Both the position numbers and the translations under genes were made by a program. From Bacillus sp. HNG (lineage in GTDB: Bacteria; Bacillota; Bacilli; Bacillales; Bacillaceae_L), in NCBI RefSeq assembly GCF_003400205.1, contig NZ_QUQV01000002.1, forward strand, positions 310,001 to 374,000: DNA of 64,000 nucleotides, written 5' to 3'. Positions 41,238-50,540 of this stretch are shown piece by piece; the first letter of the stretch is position 1, and each line of letters begins with the position of its first letter. The notes below the pieces were generated by a model. The model ran no database searches. It saw nothing but the letters and a program-made list of their open reading frames with translations, and was not told the origin of the DNA.

Positions 41238-41384
41238 CTATGATTGTATAGCAGGAGTACTTAAGAAAACTGTTAGTCCACCTAGAATTGCTAATACCAC
41301 ACCAACTGGGCTATACGACGACAAATAGATACCTAATGGAAAAACTACGGCTCCAAGAACAAATAATACCTTCGCGATTTTCAC
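41238..41384 (-). CDS. Small two-helix membrane protein (48 aa)
   Basis: VKIAKVLFVLGAVVFPLGIY, then SSYSPVGVVLAILGGLTVFLST and a short tail. The start GTG at 41384 follows AAAAGGAG at 8 nt. The gene sits between the M48 peptidase gene (13 bp upstream) and another small membrane protein gene. It is short, but its ribosome site and operon position support it. Confidence 0.6.
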   Translation of the reverse strand: MKIAKVLFVLGAVVFPLGIYLSSYSPVGVVLAILGGLTVFLSTPAIQS

Positions 41385-41397
41385 AATTTCACTCCTT

Positions 41398-43122
41398 TTA
41401 ACTCAATACTGATTCCTTTACTCTGTCAACCATCCAACGATTTCGAATCTTTTTCCCCCAACCTTCTTCATTTTCCTTTAAGGTTTGGACTCTCCAATAC
41501 ATCGGAGGATGAGGCATGAACTGAAATTCAATGAACCTCCATATGAGGGAATCCCGCTCAATCGACGACTTTGTTTTCTCTTCCTCGTCTTTTAGAACTG
41601 TACTATATGAAAGTGATTTATTTATCGCTTCATCCTGTTTATCTGATAAAGCTATTAAACTATTTGACATTTGGTTGCTTCCGCCATCAAGAAGGGATGC
41701 GCCAAGATGATCCGCACGAACCTCCATCCATTGTGAACAAAAAGACTGAAAAACAGAATAAAAGAACGTTAAGAAAAATACTACTAAAAAGATTGATATC
41801 TTATGATCTTCTATATTTGTTATATTTTCTTGAAGCAATAAGACAATTACAATCAAAATCATTAGATAGCCTAGCCTACAAAGTTGGCCCCAAAGCACAT
41901 CTCGCTTTTTCACATGGATTGCCTCGTGAGCAAGGATTCCTTCTATCGCTTCAGTCGGTAATTTTAAAGTAGCAGTAGTTAGAGTCACCATTGACTTACC
42001 GATATTCATACCTGTCGCTAGACCGTTATATTCGGAACTTTCCGTCTCGTATACACGAACATTCGGAACGCCAGCCTTTTCAAAAATCCGTTGAGATAAT
42101 TGAATCAATTGTGGATTTTGCGTTTCCTTTGCATCCATTGCTACTTTTAAAACTTTGTCAGAAATATATAGATTAAAAACCCAGTAGGCCAAACCTACAG
42201 CAACCATGATCCATGGCGCTACGTCAAAATAAAAGAGGATTAAAAGCAAACCCGTATAGGCAGAAACTCCTTTTACCGTTGATGCGAAATAGAGCTTTCC
42301 GAATAATCTCTTGATATTTTTCCGATGCCAAAACGGTAGAACCTGTTGTAATTCCATCTCTTTTGTTTCGACATTCATCATTTCCTCAAATGTTTTTTTC
42401 CATTTTTCTGGTTCACAAATAGTTATATAGAGCGTCTCACCTGGTACAGATAACCGCAATACCTTCTGAAAGCTTGTTGTAAAATCTGCATTTGACGAAA
42501 ACATTGTTAATAGTGGATGAAGTTTTAACAGGTCAACAGTTGTTTCAAGCTTCACTTCCTCTAGATCTTCAATTGGAATTTTCCGAGATTCAAAACGTGA
42601 TGTGAGATATAAATACCTTTCATCATTGTCATAAAATACTTTTACAGTCGTATAAGTACCGATTCTCTTTATTACTTCTGTTGCTGTGCTTACAAGTCCA
42701 AAGACAATCATATATTTTAATAGGCTATACTCTGGGCCAAAAATATAAAACAGAATGGCACCAATCACAACAAAACCCGTTATGAATAAATCAGATGCAA
42801 TCCGTTTCAAATCACGTTCTAAAGGGATTTTTTCTACTTTAATTTGACGCATTTCCTTTTCAATCTCCATTCGTTTTTCGTTACCGGTAGTTAAGGAGAT
42901 TGCAAGGAAATATCCACTTGAGATAAACGCAATATAGATAAAACCATCCATAAACGGAAGTTGATAAAACACAAATCCTACTGCAAGTAGGGCAAGGATG
43001 ATTTCAATTGTGGTTCCTACTTTTTTATTGTTCTTCTCAACGGTCAGACCTATTAATTGAATCCCCGCACCTACTAAAATATACGATACGATTTCATACC
43101 AGTTTGGTAGCAAAACTTCCAC
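41398..43122 (-). CDS. Membrane M48 family zinc metallopeptidase
   Basis: A 574-residue multi-pass protein. The first ~150 residues hold several helices, then comes a soluble part (FEEMMNVETKEMELQQVLPFW end), two more helices, and an M48 domain with the zinc site HEAIHVKKRDVLWGQ and a downstream Glu in EVRADHLGAS. The fold resembles HtpX/Ste24 proteases that process membrane proteins. The GTG at 43122 abuts the upstream stop. A TTG at 43113 with AGGTGG 5 nt ahead is an equal candidate. It is the fourth gene of a two-component operon. Confidence 0.8.
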   Translation of the reverse strand: MEVLLPNWYEIVSYILVGAGIQLIGLTVEKNNKKVGTTIEIILALLAVGFVFYQLPFMDGFIYIAFISSGYFLAISLTTGNEKRMEIEKEMRQIKVEKIPLERDLKRIASDLFITGFVVIGAILFYIFGPEYSLLKYMIVFGLVSTATEVIKRIGTYTTVKVFYDNDERYLYLTSRFESRKIPIEDLEEVKLETTVDLLKLHPLLTMFSSNADFTTSFQKVLRLSVPGETLYITICEPEKWKKTFEEMMNVETKEMELQQVLPFWHRKNIKRLFGKLYFASTVKGVSAYTGLLLILFYFDVAPWIMVAVGLAYWVFNLYISDKVLKVAMDAKETQNPQLIQLSQRIFEKAGVPNVRVYETESSEYNGLATGMNIGKSMVTLTTATLKLPTEAIEGILAHEAIHVKKRDVLWGQLCRLGYLMILIVIVLLLQENITNIEDHKISIFLVVFFLTFFYSVFQSFCSQWMEVRADHLGASLLDGGSNQMSNSLIALSDKQDEAINKSLSYSTVLKDEEEKTKSSIERDSLIWRFIEFQFMPHPPMYWRVQTLKENEEGWGKKIRNRWMVDRVKESVLS

Positions 43123-44199
43123 CTACATTTCATTATTCAGTATCATATTCTCCGTCATGTCGAGAACTGCCTTCATTTCAAGATCTGGATTTTGAATAAT
43201 GATCGTATAGCGCAGACCATTCTCATCCCAACTTAAAGCATCAATAAAATCATCATATTCTGCATTTTGACCATGAACTTGCCATTCTCCAGGTTTAATT
43301 TCCGTTCCAGCATCTTCTGGAGTTGGAAAAACTGAAACTAATACGGAGGGAATCCCTTCATGAACATAATAAACAGTAATTTCTGGACGATTGACTATCC
43401 CTTGAAGATTTACAATTTCAACATTCTCGACAGTCATGTCTTCTCCTGAGAAAACAAGGAATGGTTGCTCTAATTCGGTTTGGGCATCTTCAAGTGTACC
43501 AAATTCTGGCTCAAGATTTGATTCAATTGGGGTAATCGTCACATTTTCTGGTATATCTAATGTGAAGGTATCTTCCTTAAAATCTGGTGAAAAATCGAGC
43601 AACTTGTATTCAAACTCAGATTTCGTTTCTTCAACAACTGAGATTGATTTCACGACAAACCATGTTTTTTGATCAATCCAAAGTTCAACTTCACCAAATA
43701 AATTAGAATCTGTATTTGGCGTTGCCTTTATATGATAAACATTTAAATCCAATATTTTTTCTTCACCCACAATATCATAGTCATGTGTTTTTTTTATAGC
43801 TTCTAGCATTGTCATGAGTTGTTCTTTAGGTGAGGAATCTACTAACGGCATACTATCCTTTGTTAGATCGATACTAAATGCTGTTTCACTTCCCGCTTCA
43901 AAGGAAATCACTTGTTTTCCGTCGTTTAACACATATGATTCAAGACCATTTGTATCTCCTGTTGTAATGATTTTTCGTTTACCGTCTTCTGCCGCGTATT
44001 CTTTGAAACTCGCATTTTCAGTGACTTCTCCATCTGTCGTAAACTTTATGACACCCTCACCATAATAAGATAGCTTACTTTCTTTTGCTGCTAAGACTTT
44101 TGTAACAATTTCTTCAGACGACACAGCGATATCCCCCTTACAGGCCGATAACAGGCCAGTTAGTAAAATCGCAATTAGTAAAATTAATTTTTTCCTCAT
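43123..44199 (-). CDS. Secreted lipoprotein, LolA-like (outer-membrane-lipoprotein-sorting fold)
   Basis: A 358-residue lipoprotein with signal MRKKLILLIAILLTGLLSAC (lipobox LSAC). The body is a beta-rich LolA/RseB-type fold: LSYYGEGVIKFTTDGEVTENASF, FSIDLTKDS and VELWIDQKTWFVVKSI. A second DUF4367-like part with GEWQVHGQNAEYDDFIDALSWDENGLRYTI closes it. It lies 1 bp after the histidine kinase stop, so it may be a sensor partner or a target of that system. ATG 44199 follows GGAAGGAAGG. Confidence 0.75.
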   Translation of the reverse strand: MRKKLILLIAILLTGLLSACKGDIAVSSEEIVTKVLAAKESKLSYYGEGVIKFTTDGEVTENASFKEYAAEDGKRKIITTGDTNGLESYVLNDGKQVISFEAGSETAFSIDLTKDSMPLVDSSPKEQLMTMLEAIKKTHDYDIVGEEKILDLNVYHIKATPNTDSNLFGEVELWIDQKTWFVVKSISVVEETKSEFEYKLLDFSPDFKEDTFTLDIPENVTITPIESNLEPEFGTLEDAQTELEQPFLVFSGEDMTVENVEIVNLQGIVNRPEITVYYVHEGIPSVLVSVFPTPEDAGTEIKPGEWQVHGQNAEYDDFIDALSWDENGLRYTIIIQNPDLEMKAVLDMTENMILNNEM

Positions 44200-44200
44200 T

Positions 44201-45664
44201 TTATTTCCTTCCTTCCTTAATCCAGCAAGCAAGTAATGTTCCTTCTTTCTCGGTTGACCAGATTCCAATTTTGCCATTTTGTTGTTCCATTAACATCTTT
44301 GAAATACTTAATCCTAGCCCAGAACTACCCCCATTATTTCTAGCACCTTCTGCCTGGTAAAAGGGTTGAAAGACTTTCTCCAGATGTTCTTTTGGGATTC
44401 CTTTTCCTTCATTTTGTATCAAGATAACTGTACCGTTCTTTCTCCAAACCTCAACGTCATCATAAAATTCCTTAAACACCCAGTCTGGCAATTTGACATC
44501 ACTTGAAATCGCAGCAAGCCATATCTGATTCCCTTTTTTCGTATGTCGAATGGCATTCCCCATAATGTTATCTACAACTCTCACCATTTGCTTTGGATCC
44601 ACCTTGTAGGTTTCTTTTACAGTCTGTGTAACAACTAGTGAAATCTCTCTTCGGTTACAAGGTTCGTCATATCCAGATAATAGCATGTCAAAATACTCTT
44701 CCCCTTCAACTTCTACAAGCTCAGCCCGTTGTTTCGAGGATTGTAATGCGGTATACATGGTCAAGTCATCAAGCATTCGTTTCATGTATTCGAGCTTCTC
44801 AAATAATATTTCCTTATATTCGAGCCTTTCTTGTTCGGAAAGAGTTTCATCGTTCTGTAATGCCTCGGTATAAGCACGAATGACCGTTAATGGTGTTTTT
44901 AAATCATGTGATAAGGATGCTACAATAAATTCTTTTTCCTTTTGTTGAACAGCTAGTGCCTCTTGTGTTTGTTCAATCTGAGCTTTCATTTTCCAAAAAT
45001 GTTTGATTAAATCTCCTATTTCATCATTTGATTCCCGTGTTTGATTTGACAGCTTCTCTCCATTTGCAAAAGCCGTCATTTGCGCCTGCAAATAGCTTAA
45101 TGGTCGATTCAATTTTCGATTTAATAGAATCACTACAATGATATAGAGTAGGATAATGAAGATACTGAAGGACACACCTAAAAGTATGTAGCGATTCGTT
45201 ACCCCTTCTATCCAATCTTCTCTCGCAATCGAAATTTCAAAAACCCCAACAACATCACCGTCACCCACGACTGGCTTTTTTAATGTATAGGTACGAGAAT
45301 TCTTTTGAAGGTCATTTAAATTTCTGTATACTTGTTCAATATTTATCGTTGAAAACCCATATGAACCAACACTAGGCAAACTGGAAAATACAACAACACC
45401 ATCTGATCGATATAATGTAATTTTGATAGATTCGTTAGTTAGTGCTTGAACAGACTCAAACTTTTCTTTTGGGTGAAGTTGATATAAATTTGGATTTAAA
45501 AGATGTGACTCAATCTCCTCCATTTTATTGGTCATCTCAACGTATTCAACAAATGCCTGCTTTTCATCGAGATTACTTAAACTGACATAAAGGATGTAAA
45601 GTGCCACAACTGGAAGCAGCATCACGATAAAAAAACTGACCATTAACCATTGTTTAATTTTCAT
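44201..45664 (-). CDS. Sensor histidine kinase
   Basis: A 487-residue membrane kinase. The first helix is WLMVSFFIVMLLPVVALYILY, then comes an extracellular domain of about 130 residues, the second helix ILLGVSFSIFIILLYIIVVILL, a HAMP linker, HisKA with the phosphoacceptor His in VASLSHDLKTPLTVIRAY, and HATPase_c with DNIMGNAIRHTKKG and GGSSGLGLSISKML. Its ATG overlaps the response-regulator stop (ATGA). The signal is unknown. Its operon holds a lipoprotein and an M48 protease, so an envelope signal is plausible. Confidence 0.92.
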   Translation of the reverse strand: MKIKQWLMVSFFIVMLLPVVALYILYVSLSNLDEKQAFVEYVEMTNKMEEIESHLLNPNLYQLHPKEKFESVQALTNESIKITLYRSDGVVVFSSLPSVGSYGFSTINIEQVYRNLNDLQKNSRTYTLKKPVVGDGDVVGVFEISIAREDWIEGVTNRYILLGVSFSIFIILLYIIVVILLNRKLNRPLSYLQAQMTAFANGEKLSNQTRESNDEIGDLIKHFWKMKAQIEQTQEALAVQQKEKEFIVASLSHDLKTPLTVIRAYTEALQNDETLSEQERLEYKEILFEKLEYMKRMLDDLTMYTALQSSKQRAELVEVEGEEYFDMLLSGYDEPCNRREISLVVTQTVKETYKVDPKQMVRVVDNIMGNAIRHTKKGNQIWLAAISSDVKLPDWVFKEFYDDVEVWRKNGTVILIQNEGKGIPKEHLEKVFQPFYQAEGARNNGGSSGLGLSISKMLMEQQNGKIGIWSTEKEGTLLACWIKEGRK

Positions 45665-46371
45665 ACGCTTTGCTCTCCTATAAAGCGATAACCAACACCC
45701 CAAACAGTTTGAATAAACTTTGCAGAGCGCGTTTCATCACCTAGCTTGGACCTCAGACTTTTAATATGAACCGTGACCGTATTATTGCCATCCACATCCT
45801 CCTGCTGCCAAATATGCTCATAGATTTCTTTTTTCGAAAAAGTTTGTAATGGATTTTTTGCTAACAAAAACAGTAATTCTCTTTCCTTGGAGCTCATTTG
45901 GACAGCGCTGCTGTTTAAATAAACAAGGTCATTCGTAAAATCAATTGTCAATCCATTCATATAGTTGACTCTATTTTCATTTGATGTCTTTTTGTTATAT
46001 CTTCTGAATCTTCGTAAATGAGAGCTGATTCTCGCACTCAATTCCTCAAGACTAAATGGCTTAGTGATATAGTCATCTGCTCCAAGATTTAATCCTTTAA
46101 TCTTGCTTTCATCCTCATTTCGTGCACTTAAAATGAGTAGTGGAATTTCACTTTCTAATCGGATGGTTTTACATAATGTATACCCATCCATTTCTGGGAG
46201 CATTAAATCAATTAGGGCTAGGTCGTATTGCTCCTCCTTAAAATCCTCCCAGCCTTCTTTTCCCGTAGAAGCCCATGTCACGGTATATCCTTCTTTCCGT
46301 AAATGATCACAAACAATACGGGCAATTTCCTTATCATCTTCAACAAGTAGAATTTTTTCAGGTTTTTCCAT
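45661..46371 (-). CDS. OmpR family response regulator
   Basis: A 236-residue regulator. The receiver domain has the acidic pair in LLVEDDKEIA, the phosphoacceptor Asp in YDLALIDLMLPEMDGY and Lys in DYITKPFSLEEL. The C-terminal winged helix has LAKNPLQTFSKKEIYEHIWQQ and VTVHIKSLRSKLGDE. It is the first gene of a six-gene operon (regulator, kinase, lipoprotein, M48 peptidase, two small membrane proteins). AGGGGTTATCC precedes the ATG. Confidence 0.93.
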   Translation of the reverse strand: MEKPEKILLVEDDKEIARIVCDHLRKEGYTVTWASTGKEGWEDFKEEQYDLALIDLMLPEMDGYTLCKTIRLESEIPLLILSARNEDESKIKGLNLGADDYITKPFSLEELSARISSHLRRFRRYNKKTSNENRVNYMNGLTIDFTNDLVYLNSSAVQMSSKERELLFLLAKNPLQTFSKKEIYEHIWQQEDVDGNNTVTVHIKSLRSKLGDETRSAKFIQTVWGVGYRFIGEQSV

Positions 46372-46529
46372 GGATAACCCCTCTTTCTATCTAGTTTCAT
46401 TATAAAGGAAGATTTGGTGTGCTCATGGAATTTTTATTTTTACTTAATAATTAGCAAAAAAGGTATATTCAACGCTCATTTATAAAAAAGTAAGTAAGGT
46501 ACATGAATACATAAAAGAGGTGTTTTGTT

Positions 46530-47396
46530 TTGTCTAATACTAAAGGGAAAAATATTTTGCCACCGCAGCATCAAACTCACCAGCCTGGAACTGAGACGGA
46601 AATGGTGCCTAGACCTGTTTCCGAGGATCAATCCTATCAGGGCAGCTATAAGTTAAAAAATAAGGTTGCGATTATCACCGGTGGGGATAGTGGTATTGGA
46701 AAGGCCGTTTCGATTCATTACGCGAAAGAAGGCGCAAATGTTGTCATCGTTTATTTGGAAGAGCATGAGGATGCTAAGGAAACAAAACGGCAGATTGAAG
46801 AAGAATGTCAAAAATGCTTACTTATATCTGGAGATATCTGAAATGAAGATTTCTGTAAAGAGATCGTGAAGAAAACCATTGATACGTTTGGACAACTAGA
46901 TATTTTAGTCAATAATGCAGCAGAACAGCATCCACAAAAAAGCATCTCCAACATTACAGCTGAGCAACTAGAAAAGACATTCCGAACCAATATTTTTTCA
47001 TATTTTTATTTAACGAAGGCCGCTCTTCCGCATTTAAAACAAGGAAGTAGCATCATCAATACAGCTTCTGTTACAGCATATAAAGGAAATGAGCAACTCG
47101 TTGATTATTCATCCACAAAAGGGGCTGTCGTTTCATTTACTAGGTCACTATCTATGCAATTAGTTGGAAAAGGTATTCGTGTAAATGGAGTGGCTCCAGG
47201 TCCGATTTGGACACCACTTATTCCATCAACCTTTACAAGCGACCAAGTTGCGAAATTTGGCTCGACAACACCCATGAAACGCCCTGGACAACCTGAGGAG
47301 GTCGCACCAAGCTATGTATTCCTTGCAAGTGATGACTCCTCATATATGTCTGGCCAAATCCTCCACATTAACGGTGGAGAAATCGTAAATGGGTAA
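46530..47396 (+). pseudogene. SDR family oxidoreductase (YhxC/YhdF-type) interrupted by an in-frame TGA
   Basis: The 289-codon frame from TTG 46530 (GAGGTG upstream) matches YhdF/YhxC/YkvO-type dehydrogenases end to end. It has N-terminal HQTHQPGTETEMVPRP, NAD(P)-binding VAIITGGDSGIGKAVSIHYA, catalytic Ser in INTASVTAY, and Tyr-Lys in [16 protein letters not shown] at 46839-46841 breaks it within SGDI-stop-NEDFCKE, where relatives carry Gly (GGA to TGA is one change). All flanking residues are intact. A GTG at 46866 could restart translation of the C-terminal part, which lacks the cofactor-binding half. Probably a recent pseudogene, or a sequencing error. Confidence 0.85.
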
Positions 47397-47398
47397 AG

Positions 47399-47433
47399 AA
47401 AAAGCATCATCCAAGCAGGATGATGCTTTTTCT
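47399..47433. terminator. Bidirectional terminator between the SDR gene and the amylase-like gene
   Basis: AAAAAGCATCATCC / GGATGATGCTTTTT perfect 14-bp stem with a 5-nt loop. Confidence 0.9.
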
Positions 47434-48817
47434 ATTCAGGCTTCTTATTACGTTGTCTTTTTTTATTGAGATAAATGAAACCAATCATTAATACGGGTAC
47501 AATAAATACGGCAACGAATAAGGCATAATTAATGTTTGTTGTGTCTCGAACAACAAACACCTCCGAGATATCCCGATTTACAACAAGATGAAATTCATCG
47601 TCAGTTGAACGAACAAGGTCCTCTGTAATAAGTCCTGTTAATTCCTTATTTTCTCCAACCTGGTCAGTCGTTAGGGTAAAGCTCTGTGTTTTCGTTGTAT
47701 TATTAATTGCCACAAAAGCTATTTCCCCTTCATATTCTCGCTTAAACACAAGCAGGCCTTCATCATTTTTGACTAGTTCAATTGAGCCTTTTGATAAAGC
47801 TGGTACACCTGACCTAATTTTAGCGAGCAAGGTAATATAATCAACTAGCTCTTTGTCTGTTCGGAAGTCCATTAAACCGAGGTTGTCCGGTGCCTCACTT
47901 CCATTTAACGCAATTTCTGTTCCATAAAAAATGATCGGAATCCCAGGTGTTGTATACAAATACGTTAATGCCGACTTAAGGCGTGGTGCCGGGTGTTCGT
48001 TAGCTTCTGTAGCCATATAGGTGAATCGAACCGTATTTGTGTTATCGAAGAAATTAAGTAAGGAATTCGGATTTTCAAACTCTTTAGCTTGCTCCCATGT
48101 TTTTTCAACATCGTTAAAGGTTTGGTCTGGAACACTAAAACTAGTGATTCCTTCATAAGGGAACATATTAAAAACGGAATCTAGTCCCTTCGTTTCAAGC
48201 TGACTTGGGTAATCTACCCCTACAGGTTGTCCAATCAATCGAAAATCTGCTTTTACCGCTTTCAGTTCTATTGATAATGTAGCGATAAAATTAGCAGAAA
48301 CACCATCAACAAGGTCAAGTTTATACCCATCAATATTTGCTTCTTGTACCCAAATCTTTGCCTCTTCAATAAATTCATCACTTAAACTTTCATTTGAACT
48401 GATTCCAAGGTCAAGAATAATTTTTAATCCCTTGTCATGCGCCACTTTAACTAGCTGTTTTAAATCTTCAGATGTTCCATAATGTTTATTGATTACAGTT
48501 CTGTCTTTTACCACATACGGATAAAAAGTATCGGTTTCATTTTCAAATATAGGTGATAATAAAATCGTCGTAAAACCCATATCCTTCACGTAATCAAGCC
48601 GACTCATTACTCCTTGGATGTCTCCCCCATGATACGATGTAGGATTCGATAGGTCCACTGCGAAATCATTTGCACTTTCCGCATTATTAAAACGATCAAC
48701 CACTATGTAATAAATGCTTTCTTCCTCTGTTGTTTGATTATCAGCAGCAAAAGCAGGCATGGCTGACAACAGTAGCAACGGAATCAGTATAGCCACCATA
48801 TATATCTTTTTCTTCAT
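47432..48817 (-). CDS. Membrane-anchored GH13 alpha-amylase-like protein, catalytic triad degenerate
   Basis: A 461-residue protein with a Sec signal (MKKKIYMVAILIPLLLLSAM, AFA cut) and a C-terminal helix FVAVFIVPVLMIGFIYLNKKRQRNKK that would anchor it. Residue numbers below count from a GTG 3 bp upstream. The GH13 barrel is clear (YYIVVDRF, YHGGDIQGVMSRLDYVKDMGF, GTSEDLKQLV). The nucleophile Asp169 is kept (GYKLDLVDG), but the general acid Glu is Gln198 (LIGQPV) and the third acid with its His is Thr261-Asn262 (DNTNTVRF). Region I also lacks Asn-His. It probably binds glucan without cutting it. Confidence 0.85.
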   Translation of the reverse strand: MKKKIYMVAILIPLLLLSAMPAFAADNQTTEEESIYYIVVDRFNNAESANDFAVDLSNPTSYHGGDIQGVMSRLDYVKDMGFTTILLSPIFENETDTFYPYVVKDRTVINKHYGTSEDLKQLVKVAHDKGLKIILDLGISSNESLSDEFIEEAKIWVQEANIDGYKLDLVDGVSANFIATLSIELKAVKADFRLIGQPVGVDYPSQLETKGLDSVFNMFPYEGITSFSVPDQTFNDVEKTWEQAKEFENPNSLLNFFDNTNTVRFTYMATEANEHPAPRLKSALTYLYTTPGIPIIFYGTEIALNGSEAPDNLGLMDFRTDKELVDYITLLAKIRSGVPALSKGSIELVKNDEGLLVFKREYEGEIAFVAINNTTKTQSFTLTTDQVGENKELTGLITEDLVRSTDDEFHLVVNRDISEVFVVRDTTNINYALFVAVFIVPVLMIGFIYLNKKRQRNKKPE

Positions 48818-49018
48818 CACGTAACTCCAATCCTCTTAGTAATCTCACACTTTAAAGTAACCTTATCCCTTCTTAAAAGTCAAATAGTACAATAGTTTGT
48901 TCATATTTTGTACATATTTATACCGTTTTCTTTTTCGTGAAAAAAGACTATTCTTTCTTTCCACATTCTGTGATAAACTAATATAGTTTTTCATTACGGA
49001 ATTAGAGGGGTTGACAGC

Positions 49019-50389
49019 TTGGATACTTCTATAAATACAAAAAAATTAACATTGTTTGCGCTCACATGGCCCATTTTTATTGAATTGCTGTTACATATGC
49101 TAATGGGGAATGCAGATACCTTAATGCTGAGTATGTATTCCGATAATTCAGTTGCAGCTGTCGGTGTCTCAAACCAAATCTTATCATTAATCATTGTCAT
49201 GTTTGGTTTTATCGCAACCGGTACGGCCGTTCTTGTTGCCCAGCATTTTGGTGCTAATAATGAAAAAAGTGCTGCTGAAGTTGCGGTCGTTTCTATATTT
49301 GCCAACCTTGTGTTTGCTCTTGTTTTAAGCCTTGTTGTTTTTGTTTGGAGCAAGGATCTTCTACTGTTAATGGATTTGCCAGCTGAATTATTAGACGAAG
49401 CGGATAGTTACCTTAGAATCGTAGGTTTATTCTCGTTTCTCCAAGCTTTGATCATGACCATTGGGGCGGTCATCCGAAGCTACGGTTTTACACGGGACAC
49501 GATGTACGTCACTATCGGTATGAACATCCTGAATGTCATAGGGAATTACATTTTTATCTTTGGACCATTTGGTTTGCCAGTTCTCGGTGTTGAAGGAGTT
49601 GCGATCTCTACCTCTTTTAGTAGATTGGTAGGCTTACTGGTTATCACCTATCTATTAATAAAACGAGTAAAACATGGGCTCCATTTTAAAAAAATTTTTC
49701 GCTTACCAAGAGTTCATCTTCAAAATCTGCTTAAAATTGGAATACCTTCTGCTGGGGAACAGCTTTCCTACAATTCCTCCCAGATGATTATTACGTATTT
49801 TGTTACAATCATGGGAACGCAAGCCCTTACGACGAAGGTATACGCACAAAATTTAATGATGTTCATCTTCCTTTTTAGTATTGCCATAAGTCAAGGAACA
49901 CAAATTTTAATTGGGCAAATGATTGGAGCCCGTCAAATAAATGATGCTTATAAAAGAGCGTTAAAAAGCTTAAAGCTCGCCATTTTTATTTCAGCGGCAA
50001 TGGCGATTGTTTTTTCATTCTTTAAGGAACCACTTTTATCGATCTTTACAGATAATCAAGATATCATAAAAACAGGTGGTGTCCTTATCCTTTTAACCAT
50101 CATTCTTGAACCTGGGCGAGCATTTAACCTTGTCCTTATAAATGCATTAAGAGCGGCTGGAGATGTAAAATTGCCGGTATACATGGGAATCCTCTCGATG
50201 TGGGGAATTTGTGTGCCCATTGCATATGTCCTTGGTATTCACTTTGAACTCGGATTAGTTGGAGTTTGGATTTCTTTTATTGTCGATGAATGGGTTCGTG
50301 GCATTGTCATGCTGTGGCGCTGGCGTTCGCGGGCATGGGAGAAAAAATCATTCGTTGCACCAGTTGATCATGTAAACGTAACAGCCTGA
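49019..50389 (+). CDS. MATE family efflux transporter
   Basis: A 456-residue protein with 12 helices in two MatE repeats. Starts include FALTWPIFIELLLHMLMGNADTLMLS and FRLPRVHLQNLLKIGIPSAGEQLSY. It resembles B. subtilis YisQ-type cation-drug antiporters, and yisQ is located nearby in that genome (recalled). The start is TTG 49019 behind AGAGGGG. Substrate unknown. A terminator overlaps the stop. Confidence 0.9.
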   Translation: MDTSINTKKLTLFALTWPIFIELLLHMLMGNADTLMLSMYSDNSVAAVGVSNQILSLIIVMFGFIATGTAVLVAQHFGANNEKSAAEVAVVSIFANLVFALVLSLVVFVWSKDLLLLMDLPAELLDEADSYLRIVGLFSFLQALIMTIGAVIRSYGFTRDTMYVTIGMNILNVIGNYIFIFGPFGLPVLGVEGVAISTSFSRLVGLLVITYLLIKRVKHGLHFKKIFRLPRVHLQNLLKIGIPSAGEQLSYNSSQMIITYFVTIMGTQALTTKVYAQNLMMFIFLFSIAISQGTQILIGQMIGARQINDAYKRALKSLKLAIFISAAMAIVFSFFKEPLLSIFTDNQDIIKTGGVLILLTIILEPGRAFNLVLINALRAAGDVKLPVYMGILSMWGICVPIAYVLGIHFELGLVGVWISFIVDEWVRGIVMLWRWRSRAWEKKSFVAPVDHVNVTA

Positions 50390-50411
50390 AATCGTTCAGG
50401 CTGTTTTTTCG
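50381..50411 (+). terminator. Terminator after the MATE gene
   Basis: CAGCCTGA / TCAGGCTG stem with a TTTTTTC tail, overlapping the last codons. Confidence 0.85.
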
Positions 50412-50540
50412 TTTCAATATTTTTCCTAAACTCAGGGTAAAATCTCACTAAAAAGTCTTTGTTATAAATTTCCCTATTTTTGTCTAAAAAAGAGGATACA
50501 AACTACTTTCAAATTTACAGCTATGGATGGAGGATTTACT

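Noticed and set aside
46866-47396. Independent small SDR gene
   Set aside because: It lacks the nucleotide-binding half and continues the upstream frame exactly, so it is treated as part of the interrupted gene.
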